Positions 54,065 to 64,000 of a stretch of 64,000 nt of DNA are shown one piece after another. Numbering within the stretch: position 1 is the first letter of the stretch; the number at the start of each line of letters is the position of its first letter. The translations under genes and the position numbers were made by a program. Location of the stretch: contig JAGFBZ010002391.1 of NCBI GenBank assembly GCA_018398805.1, positions 124,001 through 188,000 on the forward strand, written 5' to 3'. Origin of the DNA: Hirundichthys speculiger. Taxonomy: Eukaryota > Chordata > Actinopteri > Beloniformes > Exocoetidae. The notes under the pieces were generated by a model. That model worked only from the letters and a program-made list of their open reading frames with translations, had not been told where the DNA came from and made no database searches.

Positions 54065-57000
54065 CACATCATCTGTCCAACTTGAGTTTTTTTCTTCATG
54101 TTTTAGTTCATTAATGTGTTTTGAAATGTTATCTAGATTTGAATGGTCTGTCAGTAAAACTTCACTGACATCAGGTAACTTATTTTGGTTCAGGTTTTTG
54201 TTGTGTTGCAGCATCCCGTCAGTTTCTTGATGTGGGTTCGTTGTTTTTCCTCAGTCCACGTATCAACGTGTATTTAAATGAGATACTGAACCCTGAAACT
54301 CTCTCTTGTTCCCGTTCCAGTGAATGTGAACAACAGTTTCTGCCTCTGCAGCTGCAACATCAGGCCAGTGAGAAAAGCTGGGAAGTTTGTCTGAAAACTG
54401 GAAATCACTTGATGTGTTTAACTCTGCTGAAGCCTGGAACTAACTTTGGCCCAGCAGTTTTGGTACAAAATGAAGATGTTTTCAGTAACTTACATAAGAG
54501 ACAGGTTTTTGCAACAACTAAAAGCAGCTTCATATTTTATATGAGAACTGTTTTAAGACTTGACCTTGAGCAGTATTTGTTTCTCAGATTCCTTACCAGC
54601 AAACGTTTTGTTTTTAAATATTGAATCTGCTTCAAAACACTTGCTCTTGATGGGCCAAAACTGAATAAATGTGACATTTGGTACCCAGCAGGCAGGACTT
54701 TCAGTCCGCTCAATATGTACGTGGGCGGTGTGACCACAGTGTGGTCTGGCAGATGGACAGTGTGAACTCCTGGACAACGGCCAAACCTCATATCTGCTGT
54801 AGCAAACAGTCCGGCAGTGAGTTCCCACAACAACAACCTGCACACCTGAGCAGGTGATCTCAGTCCTCAGACAGCTGGAGTCGGTCCACAGAGAGTCTGG
54901 GCAGGTCAGGATACCAACCTGAACTCCTCTGAGGATGGTCGTACATCCATCCAGCTGCTGGGAACCTCGAGGCGCGCTGCCTGATGACATGTTTAAAGCT
55001 GCTCGCAGTCCAGGTGTGAAACTGTTACCGTTTTAGATTCGGTTGACAAGTAGTTGAAGAACAATATGTGATTTAATGATGACTCATTAAATCACACGAA
55101 AGGCTGTTTTTCCATTTTTTGTTAATATCACCAGTGAATTTTGTCTAATGTGAAAGGGATTGTAGTGACCTCTTGTCGATAAAAACTTAAAACTTCAATA
55201 TATAATCAAAGAAAAATATAATTTAAATAGTCACTTGATGCACCATGGGTTTCTGGTTTATCAGTACAAACAAAAAGTCAAGAATGCTGTTCCAAGCTAC
55301 TTTACTCCACGTTTTGCAGGCGAGCAACACCTGCTCCTCAATAAGTCATTGACTCACTCACTGGTAAAAGATCACATGACCACCCAGGTGCACACAGAGC
55401 TACCTCATGTCCACCTTCGACATGTGAAATACCCATATCCCAAACAACATAAATACGTAAACAAACACCAGTATGCGGTGTCCCACAGCTTCACATGAAT
55501 CAATCATGAATCTGTGTCAACCCTGACTTCGTTCAGGAGGTGCAGTAAATGCACTGATGTTTTCACGTGTAAATGTTTGAAGAAGACATTCCTGGAGGAA
55601 ACCAAAAAAGAGAAATTTCTTTTAATTTCCCCTGTACTTGTAGTCTCTGTTTTTAAATCCGTACACGTTGTGAAACACTTGGACTTGCCTCTGGCTTTGA
55701 ACTGCACTAGAATCACCTGACCTAATGACATCCTGTCTACAGACGTGAAGAAATTTTACTTGGTCGATATTTTTCATCAACACGTAATATTTCTGTTGTC
55801 AGGCTGTTGAACATTGATCATTGATTGTCTGCTGGTTCGTAAAGGTGCAACACTGCACCACAGAGGCTAGAGGGCCACAACACCCACTGAGTCACGGCAG
55901 GAGGTGGTCACCGACCAGGCTGGTGCCTTTTCACCTGGAGGTTTTACAAGCTTTTACCTGAGGTTAACATATGCACCATTTATACAGTTAATAGCAGCTG
56001 AGAAAAGCAAAAAAAACAACAGTCTAACATTTGGTCCAAAACTTTGACAGACATGTGTCTGACTTCAAGAGTAATATAAAGCCTGTGTAAAATACTGAAT
56101 GGCTTCTCCCAGGCAGATTTAAATACCAGGACATAGACAGGGTCACATTCAATATGAAGCCTGGATCTGATACCCACCTCATTATCATAATTATCTACCT
56201 GAAACTTAAGAATAAAGAAAAAGACAACATGGGCCTGCATGGGCCATATCTGACTGCTCTGACCTCCTTGTCGCTCCTCCGTGAGAGAACTGGGAAGTTA
56301 CGTGAGAATTTGGGGTTGTTTATGAAAACACATTATTGTAACCAAAGACATTTCTTGCTACAAAGTCAGCCTCAATATACAGTAGCCTGTCTGTGGAGAA
56401 ATAAAATGACCAGTCTTTAAATAAGAACATGCTAGTGTTAGACTGTAATAATGATGCACCGTGCGTGTCTGACTTGACATGGCTTCCTTTCAAGTTCACA
56501 AGTTTATAAACGCTGAAATGAACTCCGTCATCAAAATATGGACCCCCAAACAGAGTTTGGCCCAGAAACACCTTGACTGTAACCTTCCCATCACCTGGCT
56601 TTACGCCAGACGTTCAACATTTCAGAATTTGAAAGCCATTTTTAAAACCACGTCGTCTTTAATGAGTATAGAATTTGTCCAGGGGATTCTACCAAAATAA
56701 GGTCATCTAAAACAGAGCCAAGTGGAGCTGTGGTCATCGATGGTCTATCCTTAACCTCGATATAGATATACCCCTGTACACAGATGATAAACATGCACGC
56801 TTGGATGCATCGACCCTGACATGTAGCATACCAAACTGACAGGGAGAAATTAAAATACAAGCCTCTACCAAGCATTACCACCCTGACAAAACACAATTAA
56901 AACCTCCAAGCAATTATATGAGCATGTAAGAAAAACATGAAAACAGCTCATGTCAACTTTAGTGCTTCTGCTGAAGTCGCCACTTCAAACAAACCACACA

Positions 57001-57261
57001 AACCAGACTGTGTCCAAAACAAAGATGTGTGTGTTGATGAAAACGTGGTGAGCTCGCAGTCAGCGAGTTAAACTTACCTCTTCTCAGTTCTGTTGTGGTC
57101 TTAACTGAACTAGAAAATGTTCAACAGTCTGGGTGAATTTTCCGGGCGAGTGAAGAAGAGTTGGACTTGAATGGAACGAGTGTTCCAGGTCAATTTACTC
57201 CAACTCAGTCTCTCGTCTCGATTCAAACACTACTGTAGTGACCTCACACGTCTCAGCTTCT
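54065..57261 (+). other. Intergenic sequence, no gene recognised
   Basis: Open frames of up to about 145 codons occur on both strands (for example 54232-54624 plus, 54553-54990 minus) but overlap one another and contain no recognisable domain, splice pattern or codon bias. No repeat family was recognised. Confidence 0.5.
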
Positions 57262-57872
57262 CTTCTGAGCAGGGATGGGAAGATTTTTTCCGATTCCGAT
57301 TCCATTATCGATACTGTTTAACGATTCGATTCTCTTATCGATTGTAATTTGGGGAAAAAGAAGAACTAACAGTTTTATTAGAATCAGTTTTTTTTACTTA
57401 GAAGTAACGACTTTACAAACTCAACAGCGAGGTCAAAAGAGGCCCAAAGCCTGGATAACGTGTTAACTGTTGTAATATGTAACTGTGCAAATACACAAGA
57501 ATGTGCAACATTTTACTGATTTTTCCTAATAGAAATGAAAAAATCTCCCTTTTAAAAGGATATATGAGCTCACTAAGCACTCAAAAATAATAAAGAAAGA
57601 TAAATACTATCAAATACAACGGAACAGTGCATAGTGCAAATCTGCAAATACTATGAAGAAGAATAAGCATGTCTAGTAAAGTAGGTAGTGACCAGTAGCG
57701 AGTGCTGTCGTCACGGTCATCTTCTAAATGTAATGCAGAAGGCATTCGTTTAATAGCATAGCGCTAATGTTATAGCGTGTTTTACAGAGAAGCACATAGG
57801 CAGCGGGATAGCTACTAACCAGAGTTACCAGAGGTGATCTTAGCTTGGCTACTGCTGCTGGGTTGAGATCCA

Positions 57873-58087
57873 TCAGTTCGAAGCGTCAAAAACACGACAC
57901 TCGTTAGCATGTTGTGTGTTCAAATGTTTCTGCGTGTTAGCCGTGTTCCCTCCCGACGCTGTTATCTCCACTTTACAATGACTGCTAGTTGCCTTGTTGC
58001 CATCTTTCTTTGGTGAAGTGAAGCCAAACTTTGGAGCGTTTGAACCTGGTTGGCGCCATTGTTGTTTATGCGCGTGCTTAAACCGAC
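57873..58087 (-). pseudogene. hAT transposase N-terminal BED zinc-finger fragment
   Basis: The minus-strand frame reads KFGFTSPKKDGNKATSSHCK then VEITASGGNTANTQKHLNTQ and HANEC, a BED finger (usual pattern C..C..H..H). The first Cys of the CxYC pair appears replaced (SSHC). The frame stops at 57873 after the finger, and its 5' side is cut by the retroposon insertion. Confidence 0.75.
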
Positions 58088-58099
58088 GTAACTTAATCA

Positions 58100-58420
58100 T
58101 CATCATCATCATCGGGTCTCTTGCTCGGCGGCGGGGTGACGCCATGCGTAGAGCCAATCAGTTTCACCAATCTTCTCCATTTGGGTCGGTCCAGTGCTAG
58201 AGGCTCGGCTTCAGTCAGCGACTAGCCTAGCTGGTGTAGGTCCCTGGTAACGGCATCCATCGTCGAGGACGTGACATCGTCGGGGAGCACCGCGGGGGCG
58301 TTTCCAGCCGGCAGGTTCAGGGTCAAAGTGGAGGATTGTGGGAGTGGGGTGTTCAGGAGGGAGTCTTTGAGACGGCCGTACCAGCGCATCCGTCGCTGTG
58401 CTGCCAACTGGGACGCTGCT
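58100..58420 (-). mobile_element. Short retroposon (LINE 3' end or SINE) inserted in the hAT element
   Basis: 321 bases flanked by perfect 12-base duplications GTAACTTAATCA (58088-58099 and 58421-58432). On the minus strand it ends in a (GAT)n tail next to the duplication, as expected for target-primed reverse transcription. An open stretch MRWYGRLKDSLLNTPLPQSS occurs in it, reminiscent of a LINE ORF C-terminus but unassigned. Confidence 0.8.
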
Positions 58421-58556
58421 GTAACTTAATCACGTAAGTGCTTTCTGGAATCGACTGTACGTAACTGCCGTTAATTACGTGAGATTCATGCTGGTTGGAA
58501 TCAATAAGAGAATCGCTGGATAAACTGCCAAACGATTCCATGGAACTGAAACACAC

Positions 58557-58653
58557 GGAACCGGTTCTCTACAGGAACCGGTTCCTGTAGAGAACCGGTT
58601 CTCTACAGGAACCGGTTCTCTACAGAACCGGTTCTCTACAGGAACCGGTTCTA
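58557..58653. repeat. AACCGGTT palindromic short tandem repeats
   Basis: About six AACCGGTT cores separated by ctctacagg or its inverse cctgtagag, in mixed orientation. They form the right edge of the hAT-like element. Confidence 0.9.
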
Positions 58654-58661
58654 CTTCTGAG

Positions 58662-61045
58662 ACCAGGATTATACACACAGCCCTCATGGTTGTAGAGAAG
58701 AACTCAGTTTATTGTCGGAAGTCATTTTGGACGGGAGGCAGAGAGAAAAATTGGTCAAGTAGAGTGAAAAGGATGCAGCAGTTCGACCACCGTTTCTAAC
58801 GGGTACGCCAGGTCTTCACCTGGGTCTCTTTCTTCCAACTTTAACGTGAAAATTCAGACCAGGAAGCAACATCATCCTCGAAAGCCAATTTTAATCATTA
58901 TTTTAATGAAAGTGGGTCAACTTTCATAAAATGTGTTGTGGTTGTTTGTTTCAGTTTTTTTGTTTTTCTCACTGTGTTGCAAACAGAAAAACAGATGCTT
59001 GGTGAGGAAATGATTTACGTCCAGATACATAAAAACTGTTTGATAATAACTGCTGGTATTGACAGTGACAATTTTTTTCATTACTGTATATTATATTTCT
59101 CAGCACTCTTTCATTTGCCTTGTATGATCAGTAAAGTGTGGTCCTGATTATTTAATGTTTACCACTTTTGTTGTGCAGCCAAATGTTCCACAGCTAAATT
59201 CAAATAAGAACCGCGTGATTTCCCATCAACTTAATATAATCCGCAGCTCTGTGTGTTTCACAGCTTTTCATTTGTCTGTGGTAAACCGCTGTTACTTCAT
59301 ATCCTCGTGCTCCTTCTGTCAGCGGTAAGAAGCTTCTCCAACTTACTCGCCCAGCTTTTACCACATGTTTCGCTGATGTTTACGAGGCCTCCTCGGTTTG
59401 GTATCAAATTCCAGCCCTCCATGAAAAGCTATGAGCTGCAGTCTCTTCAGGTGGTTTCAATATAGACAAGAGAGGAAATCAAAATGTGTTTAGAACATGG
59501 AACAACACCACAACGTCCCTGAAGGCCAACATAAGAGATGTAAAAATGATCACAGAGAGATAATAAAATCATCTTTTTATAACTTCTGCTGAGTGGATTT
59601 GACTGTCCTACAACACTGTAATTTCATGAAAAAAAAATTAATTTCCACACATTTCACAGTCTAAAAAAAGTTAGGACTGTAAAGTTTTGACTGTTTTATA
59701 ATATTGGAGTTCCTTCTTGACGCTGAGGACACTGAAGGGTGAACTGTTTCAGTAGTTTCAACGGTATGTGCTCATCGCTGTCACATTATTCCTCTGAAAA
59801 CTCTCCACATATTCTCCAGCGTCAGCAGGTCAGGACTTCATGCGTCCATCTGTACGTGGTTTTACATTGGTCTCGTTCCTGGAAAAGCCTTCAGGACAGG
59901 ATACGCTGCTCCTAAACATCAATGCACTTTTCTGCATTATTGCTGGAATCTCAAATGAATTCTGCAGTGTGAAGAGTTAGACGCCTCTTTACAATTTCAG
60001 ATCATCCCACTGAGCAGACCACAGCGACAAATCAGATCAAAAAAGAGCCGTGACAGTTTTATGAACACATGTGATCATCCATCTGAAGTGCTTCTGATCA
60101 GTATTTTTAGTTTTCTGGACTCAGGTGGCAGCACAGCAACGCCGACGTGTTGGGAGTGACTGAAATAGAATAATCCCACACAACAGGAGCGGGATCAGAT
60201 CCGACTGGGCTCAAATGAACCCTCTTCCCAGAACCGGAGGTGCAGGATCTGCGGTCTCCTCTGTGGTTCATGGATTTGGGCTTTGTTTACATGCTTTCAT
60301 GTTATTATCATCACAGGAACTTGAATCACACATCTGCTCAGTGGAAACATCTGAGAGGCGTTTGTTTGTGCGGGTGGTGCTTTTTATTCAGTATATCTGA
60401 GGTTATTTTACGACAACAGCGCCAAAATAACTGGGAGTCTGTGGAAAATTTAAATAGAAGCAGCACGCAACTTCATTTTATTCACAACAAAACATGTCAA
60501 ATATCAAACATGTCCAAATGTTTATTTATCTAAAATAAATAAATAAGTAAAAAGGCCATTTTGAATTTGATGGTGTCAGCACATCTCAAACATCTATGTA
60601 TGGGAAGTGAACTGAGGCTGCTGGAGTTGAAGACCGCTGCTGTCTGATACGAGCTGCTCAACAGTCCGGTATCTTCTTTGCCGTGTCTTTCATTTCTTGA
60701 TGCGCCAGCTGTTTTGAATCGTTGAGAGTTCTGGACTGCAGACAGGCCGGTTCGAGACCTGGACTCTTCCACAACATCTCCATGTTTCTGTAACAGATGC
60801 AGTTGGTGGTTCAGCGTTGTCTGGATGGGAGCACGTGTTGCTCTAACAGGTGTATATATGTACCTGTCTGAGCTAGTTTCCACTTTGCCTCGGCCCATTT
60901 TAACTGAGCTTTGGTCCGGAGAAAATGGCAGCGTTTCTGTCTATTTATGGCTTCTTTTTTGCATGATCTTTAACTGCTTCATCACGAGACCTATTCTTTT
61001 TTTCTGCCTGCTGTCTGAGATGACTTTCCCAAAATGAAAGGAGTA
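58662..61045 (+). other. Intergenic sequence, no gene recognised
   Basis: AT-rich sequence with scattered open frames (longest about 122 codons, minus strand 60530-60898) that lack recognisable domains and overlap frames on the opposite strand. No repeat family was assigned. Confidence 0.5.
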
Positions 61046-61047
61046 GC

Positions 61048-61768
61048 ATATTTTCCGGACTATAAGCCGCTACTTTTGTCCCACGCTTTAAACCATGAGG
61101 TTTATACAGAGATGCTGCTTTTCTATGAATTTTTCTTCAGCCCTCAGGGGGCGCTCTAGCAGGAAGTGCAAAAACAAACTAAGTAGTTAAAGGTTATTCT
61201 GTTTTTGTTCAGTAGCCTATGTTGGCTATGCTACTCTACATTCATTTTGTGAGCATCAATACCTGTTATTATTGGACAAACTGATTAATCCAGGTGTGTC
61301 TGACCATTGTGGCTACTCGGACACACCTGGATTTATCAGTTTGTCCAGTCAGTTTGTTGGTTCCTCAGTGGATTTCAGGGTTCTGAGCGGACCCGCCACA
61401 GAGGTAAGGTTTTAATCGCAGATGTGGACCGGACACAGCGTGGAGCCAGCAGGTCCGTGATCTGGCTCCAAAGCAGAACCGGCACTGAGTGCAAGTGGAC
61501 TCCGATATGGGTCGATTTCGCGGATCCGTTCCGGATGTCTGTGCTGTGTGGGGGGGTTTCAGTACACAGGAGGAGAAAAAATCAATTCAGGTATATGAAT
61601 AAACACTTATGGTACAAAATCTTTCGATGTAAATATCTTATTTCTCAGTCTGGATACCGGTGGTTTATAGTCTGATGCGGCCTATATGTGACAAAATATA
61701 TATTTCGTTTATATTTTAATGGGTGCGGCTTATATTCAGGTGCGGCTTATAGTCCAGAAAATACGGTA
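61048..61768. mobile_element. Inverted-repeat DNA element (GACTATAAGCCGC ends)
   Basis: The left end tattttccggactataagcc and the right end ggcttatagtccagaaaata are inverted copies over about 25 bases. A further gcggcttata motif occurs just inside the right end. A strong internal hairpin lies at 61273-61347. No transposase motif is seen, so it is probably non-autonomous. The superfamily is not assigned. Confidence 0.65.
61273..61347. repeat. 28-bp inverted repeat inside the element
   Basis: Arms 61273-61300 (tggacaaactgattaatcca and ggtgtgtc) and 61320-61347 pair with about one mismatch across a 19-base loop. Confidence 0.85.
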
Positions 61769-63925
61769 CATCTTCACGAGTGCAAGGGCTGTGTGTTTAA
61801 TCTTGGTCTCAGAAGAAAGCTAAGACGTCCGAGATTACTACAAGTGTCAGAATCAAGATATACATTACCGAGTCAGAGTAAATTCACTTGAAACACAGTA
61901 GAAAATAGATTTTTTTTTTATCTCTGCCTAAAAATACCTTCTTTAAAAACAAACAAACAAAAAAAAAAACACCTTTGAATCATAGGATAGTTGTCCAGTT
62001 CATCTAAAGCTGAAAAATGGTGAAGCTGAGCAGTTAGCAGTTTTACAGATGTTATAACACAAGTATGTCCAGGTGGAAAAACAAATATGCTATTTAGGCA
62101 CATTTTGGCACCATATGTGCCATTTGACCTTTCTCAGGTACCAGGCTGGAAAACTATTTCTCATTGTAATAATTCACACATACCTCTATACCTTTATACA
62201 AAACCATACAAAGAAAAGGAAAAGTATCAAGTTTAACTCAGTGGCTGCTGTTTTTGTAGCTGGATTGGTGCTTGCTAGCGTGCACGTAGAGCATCTGTAC
62301 TGCATGTGTCTCACGCAGCCTCCTGTCATGGAGGCTCAAGTGATGTAAAGGTTTAAAATGGCGCGCACCCTTGTGAGCTATTTCAGGCAGACGTCTAAAA
62401 CAGCTGTTGATGCTCGGGCCCATAGATCAAACATCTGTTCAGAGTTTTCTCCAGATTCTCTAAATGTTTTGATATCATGTGCTGTTAATGATGAGATATT
62501 CAAGGTCTTACAATTTCATGCTGACGGACATTACTTTAATATTGTTCCACAATGTCCAGACAAAGTTGGCACATTTACTTGATGTTAGAAATTATTCCAT
62601 TGCTCCGACTGAAATCATACTTCTTAGATGTATATAAGCATCTCAGTCTGAAATCAAACTCAACCAAACTTCTCATAGTCACGCTATTACCACCTAATGT
62701 ACCATGGTTGGTAAACCAGTTCCTTTCATCTGCATGTACAGTATACCCCCCCCCCCCCCCCCCTATCTGTGCAGTCTTGGAACATGGTTTATCTTTGCAT
62801 GTCCGATTGTTTGAGCTTGCAGTGTCACCTGGTGAACTGCACAGGAGGCGGGTTTACTGGACTGCACACACGAGGGATTGAGATAACGTCAGCACCGGAC
62901 AGATGCAGCAGATGTTTCCCATCCAGATGTCCCAGATTGGTGTGAACTTACAGGGAAAGCAGTGTTTTCTGCCTCACTGTACATGCAACTTCAGGTATCT
63001 GTCATGGCAGAAAAGTAGCTGTGTTTTTGACGTACATAAAGTTAGTCATGGCTCAAAAATATCATCATGACTTCAGAGATGCGCAGAGGTTAGTATCCCA
63101 CCACTTAAGCCTATATTTTAGTGGTTCTTAGTATTACACAAATGCAGCCTAAGACAAACAATAACAATCAAGTGGCAGAGGGATGATGATTTGGGACTGT
63201 TGCACCTTCTGTGTACCAGATTATTTTAGCATGTGAAGCCATCTGTCTGACAGCTAAAACTTGAAATTTGGTCCCACGACAATACTTCATAGACAGAATG
63301 ACTGAAAAAGAAATGAATCAGCATGATGGTAGGTCTGAATACCTTCTGGAGTCTCAGGAAAGATGCAAACAATATGTTGTAAATTAAGGGACATTTTTCT
63401 TTTTGATTTATTCACTCAGCAGCATGTGACAGTATAACTTCTTCACGTAAAGTCTTGTTGCAGATGTTCAGCCTGTTTACAGAATCCAAACATTGCTGTA
63501 AATCTAGATGATGGTATTTACTAGAGGTTTTAAGTGGCTTTATGTGCGTGTTTTCTTTGGAACAAAGGCACCATGCTGGTTGCAAGTCAAGAAGTCTTTA
63601 ATATTGATAAACTTGGATGACGCGTAACTTCTCGACTGATTCAAGAAGACAAAACCAGAACGTAAATACTGCAGAATCTGTCAAAATATCATAAAACTGA
63701 ACAAACAGAAGAGAAAAAAATTTACCAACCAGGACTGTGAAAAGACTGCAACTGAGTGAAGCTGATGTACGTCTTTTGTTTCCTTTTTTTTTTTGCCAGC
63801 TCAAGTTTCAGTTTCATGTCGGCAGACACACATAAAATGACAGTCTTTGTCCCAGATCTGTTTGGTCAGGAGGGCCCATCTAAGATGAACACATCTGAGT
63901 GCTTCACAAGTGGTGTAAGGACTTT
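61769..63925 (+). other. Intergenic sequence with an 18-base C-run
   Basis: Nothing recognised apart from A/T homopolymers (61911-61920, 61957-61971) and an uninterrupted run of 18 C at 62746-62763. Confidence 0.55.
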
Positions 63926-64000
63926 TAGGCCCCGATCGTACACCTCCCGCTACCCGCTATCCCTTAATAGCGGCTTTAGGAGGTTTGGCGGAAGATCGAG
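63926..64000. mobile_element. Truncated relative of the 9991-10692 element (window edge)
   Basis: taggccccgatcgtacacct, ctacccgctatcccttaata and gcggaagatcg match, in order, the reverse complement of about 9991-10060 and the right end of the 9991-10692 element. The copy runs off the window. Confidence 0.6.

Larger units (their letters stand above)
57270..58653 (-). mobile_element. hAT-like element with 8-bp duplication and altered right end
   Basis: The left end CAGGGATGGGAAGATTTTTT and adjacent cgattccgattcc are typical of one hAT group. Flanking CTTCTGAG occurs at 57262-57269 and 58654-58661. The expected inverted right end (ending CATCCCTG) is absent; instead the element ends in short palindromic repeats (58557-58653). 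A BED zinc-finger fragment (57873-58087, minus strand) and a nested retroposon (58100-58420) lie inside. The catalytic domain is missing. Confidence 0.75.

Noticed and set aside
54232..57000. Downstream gene in the 54-57 kb interval
   Set aside because: Open frames there overlap on both strands, lack domains and splice signals, and no family similarity was recognised.
58222..58407. Small minus-strand gene (QRRMRWYGRLKDS frame)
   Set aside because: It lies wholly within a retroposon bounded by 12-base target duplications.

Overview
This window looks like nuclear DNA from a ray-finned (probably teleost) fish. One vertebrate gene, split into small exons by large AT-rich introns, is surrounded by typical fish repeats: Tc1/mariner elements with long inverted repeats, hAT elements and hAT-type MITEs, a decayed DIRS-like retroelement, a tRNA-derived SINE and many microsatellites. 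No bacterial, phage or organelle features were seen. The species cannot be named from the sequence.

The gene is crtc3 (CREB-regulated transcription coactivator 3), on the plus strand. Its first exons lie upstream of the window. Eleven coding exons are recognisable: 487-615, 3034-3095, 25096-25199, 30174-30259, 36244-36293, 37328-37549, 39383-39618, 39937-40243, 41954-42037, 42461-42668 and 49425-49630. A long 3' UTR follows, with a polyadenylation signal at 52249-52254. The CRTC3 assignment rests mainly on the exon at 30174 (KPLPKQLWE), supported by the order and phase of all exons. The intron at 616-3033 has the full signature of a minor-spliceosome (U12) AT-AC intron. Two exons, 37328-37549 and 39937-40243, each carry one base too many for the conserved frame and for the phase of the next exon. 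These are either assembly errors or real lesions.

Layout: 1-345 decayed Tc1-type fragment; 487-3095 two crtc3 exons around the AT-AC intron; 3096-25095 a 22 kb intron holding a nested transposon composite (7.7-11 kb), a hAT-like MITE (13.9-14.3 kb), a DIRS-like remnant (15-18 kb), a complete Tc1-like element with an open DD34E transposase (19952-21571) and a hAT MITE with a perfect 8-bp target duplication (23397-23620); 25-30 kb intron with a Tc1 remnant; 30.3-36.2 kb intron with a dead Tc1 copy, an array of palindromes, a SINE and a MITE; 36.2-42.7 kb a cluster of six exons with a second palindrome array; 42.7-49.4 kb intron dominated by a Tc1-like element whose transposase gene contains a 30-bp minisatellite of about 40 copies; 49.4-52.3 kb last exon and 3' UTR; 52.5-54.1 kb another decayed Tc1/mariner copy; 54-64 kb intergenic sequence with a hAT element (with a retroposon inserted in it), a further inverted-repeat element and a truncated repeat at the window edge. 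No second host gene was recognised downstream of crtc3.

The encoded protein would be a signal-regulated nuclear coactivator. The SIK/AMPK-type phosphosite block (exon at 25096), a second Arg-rich/Ser-Pro block (exon at 39383), a PxIxIT-like calcineurin docking sequence (exon at 42461) and the C-terminal acidic transactivation domain (last exon) are all visible. The other coding signals belong to transposons and do not work with crtc3.
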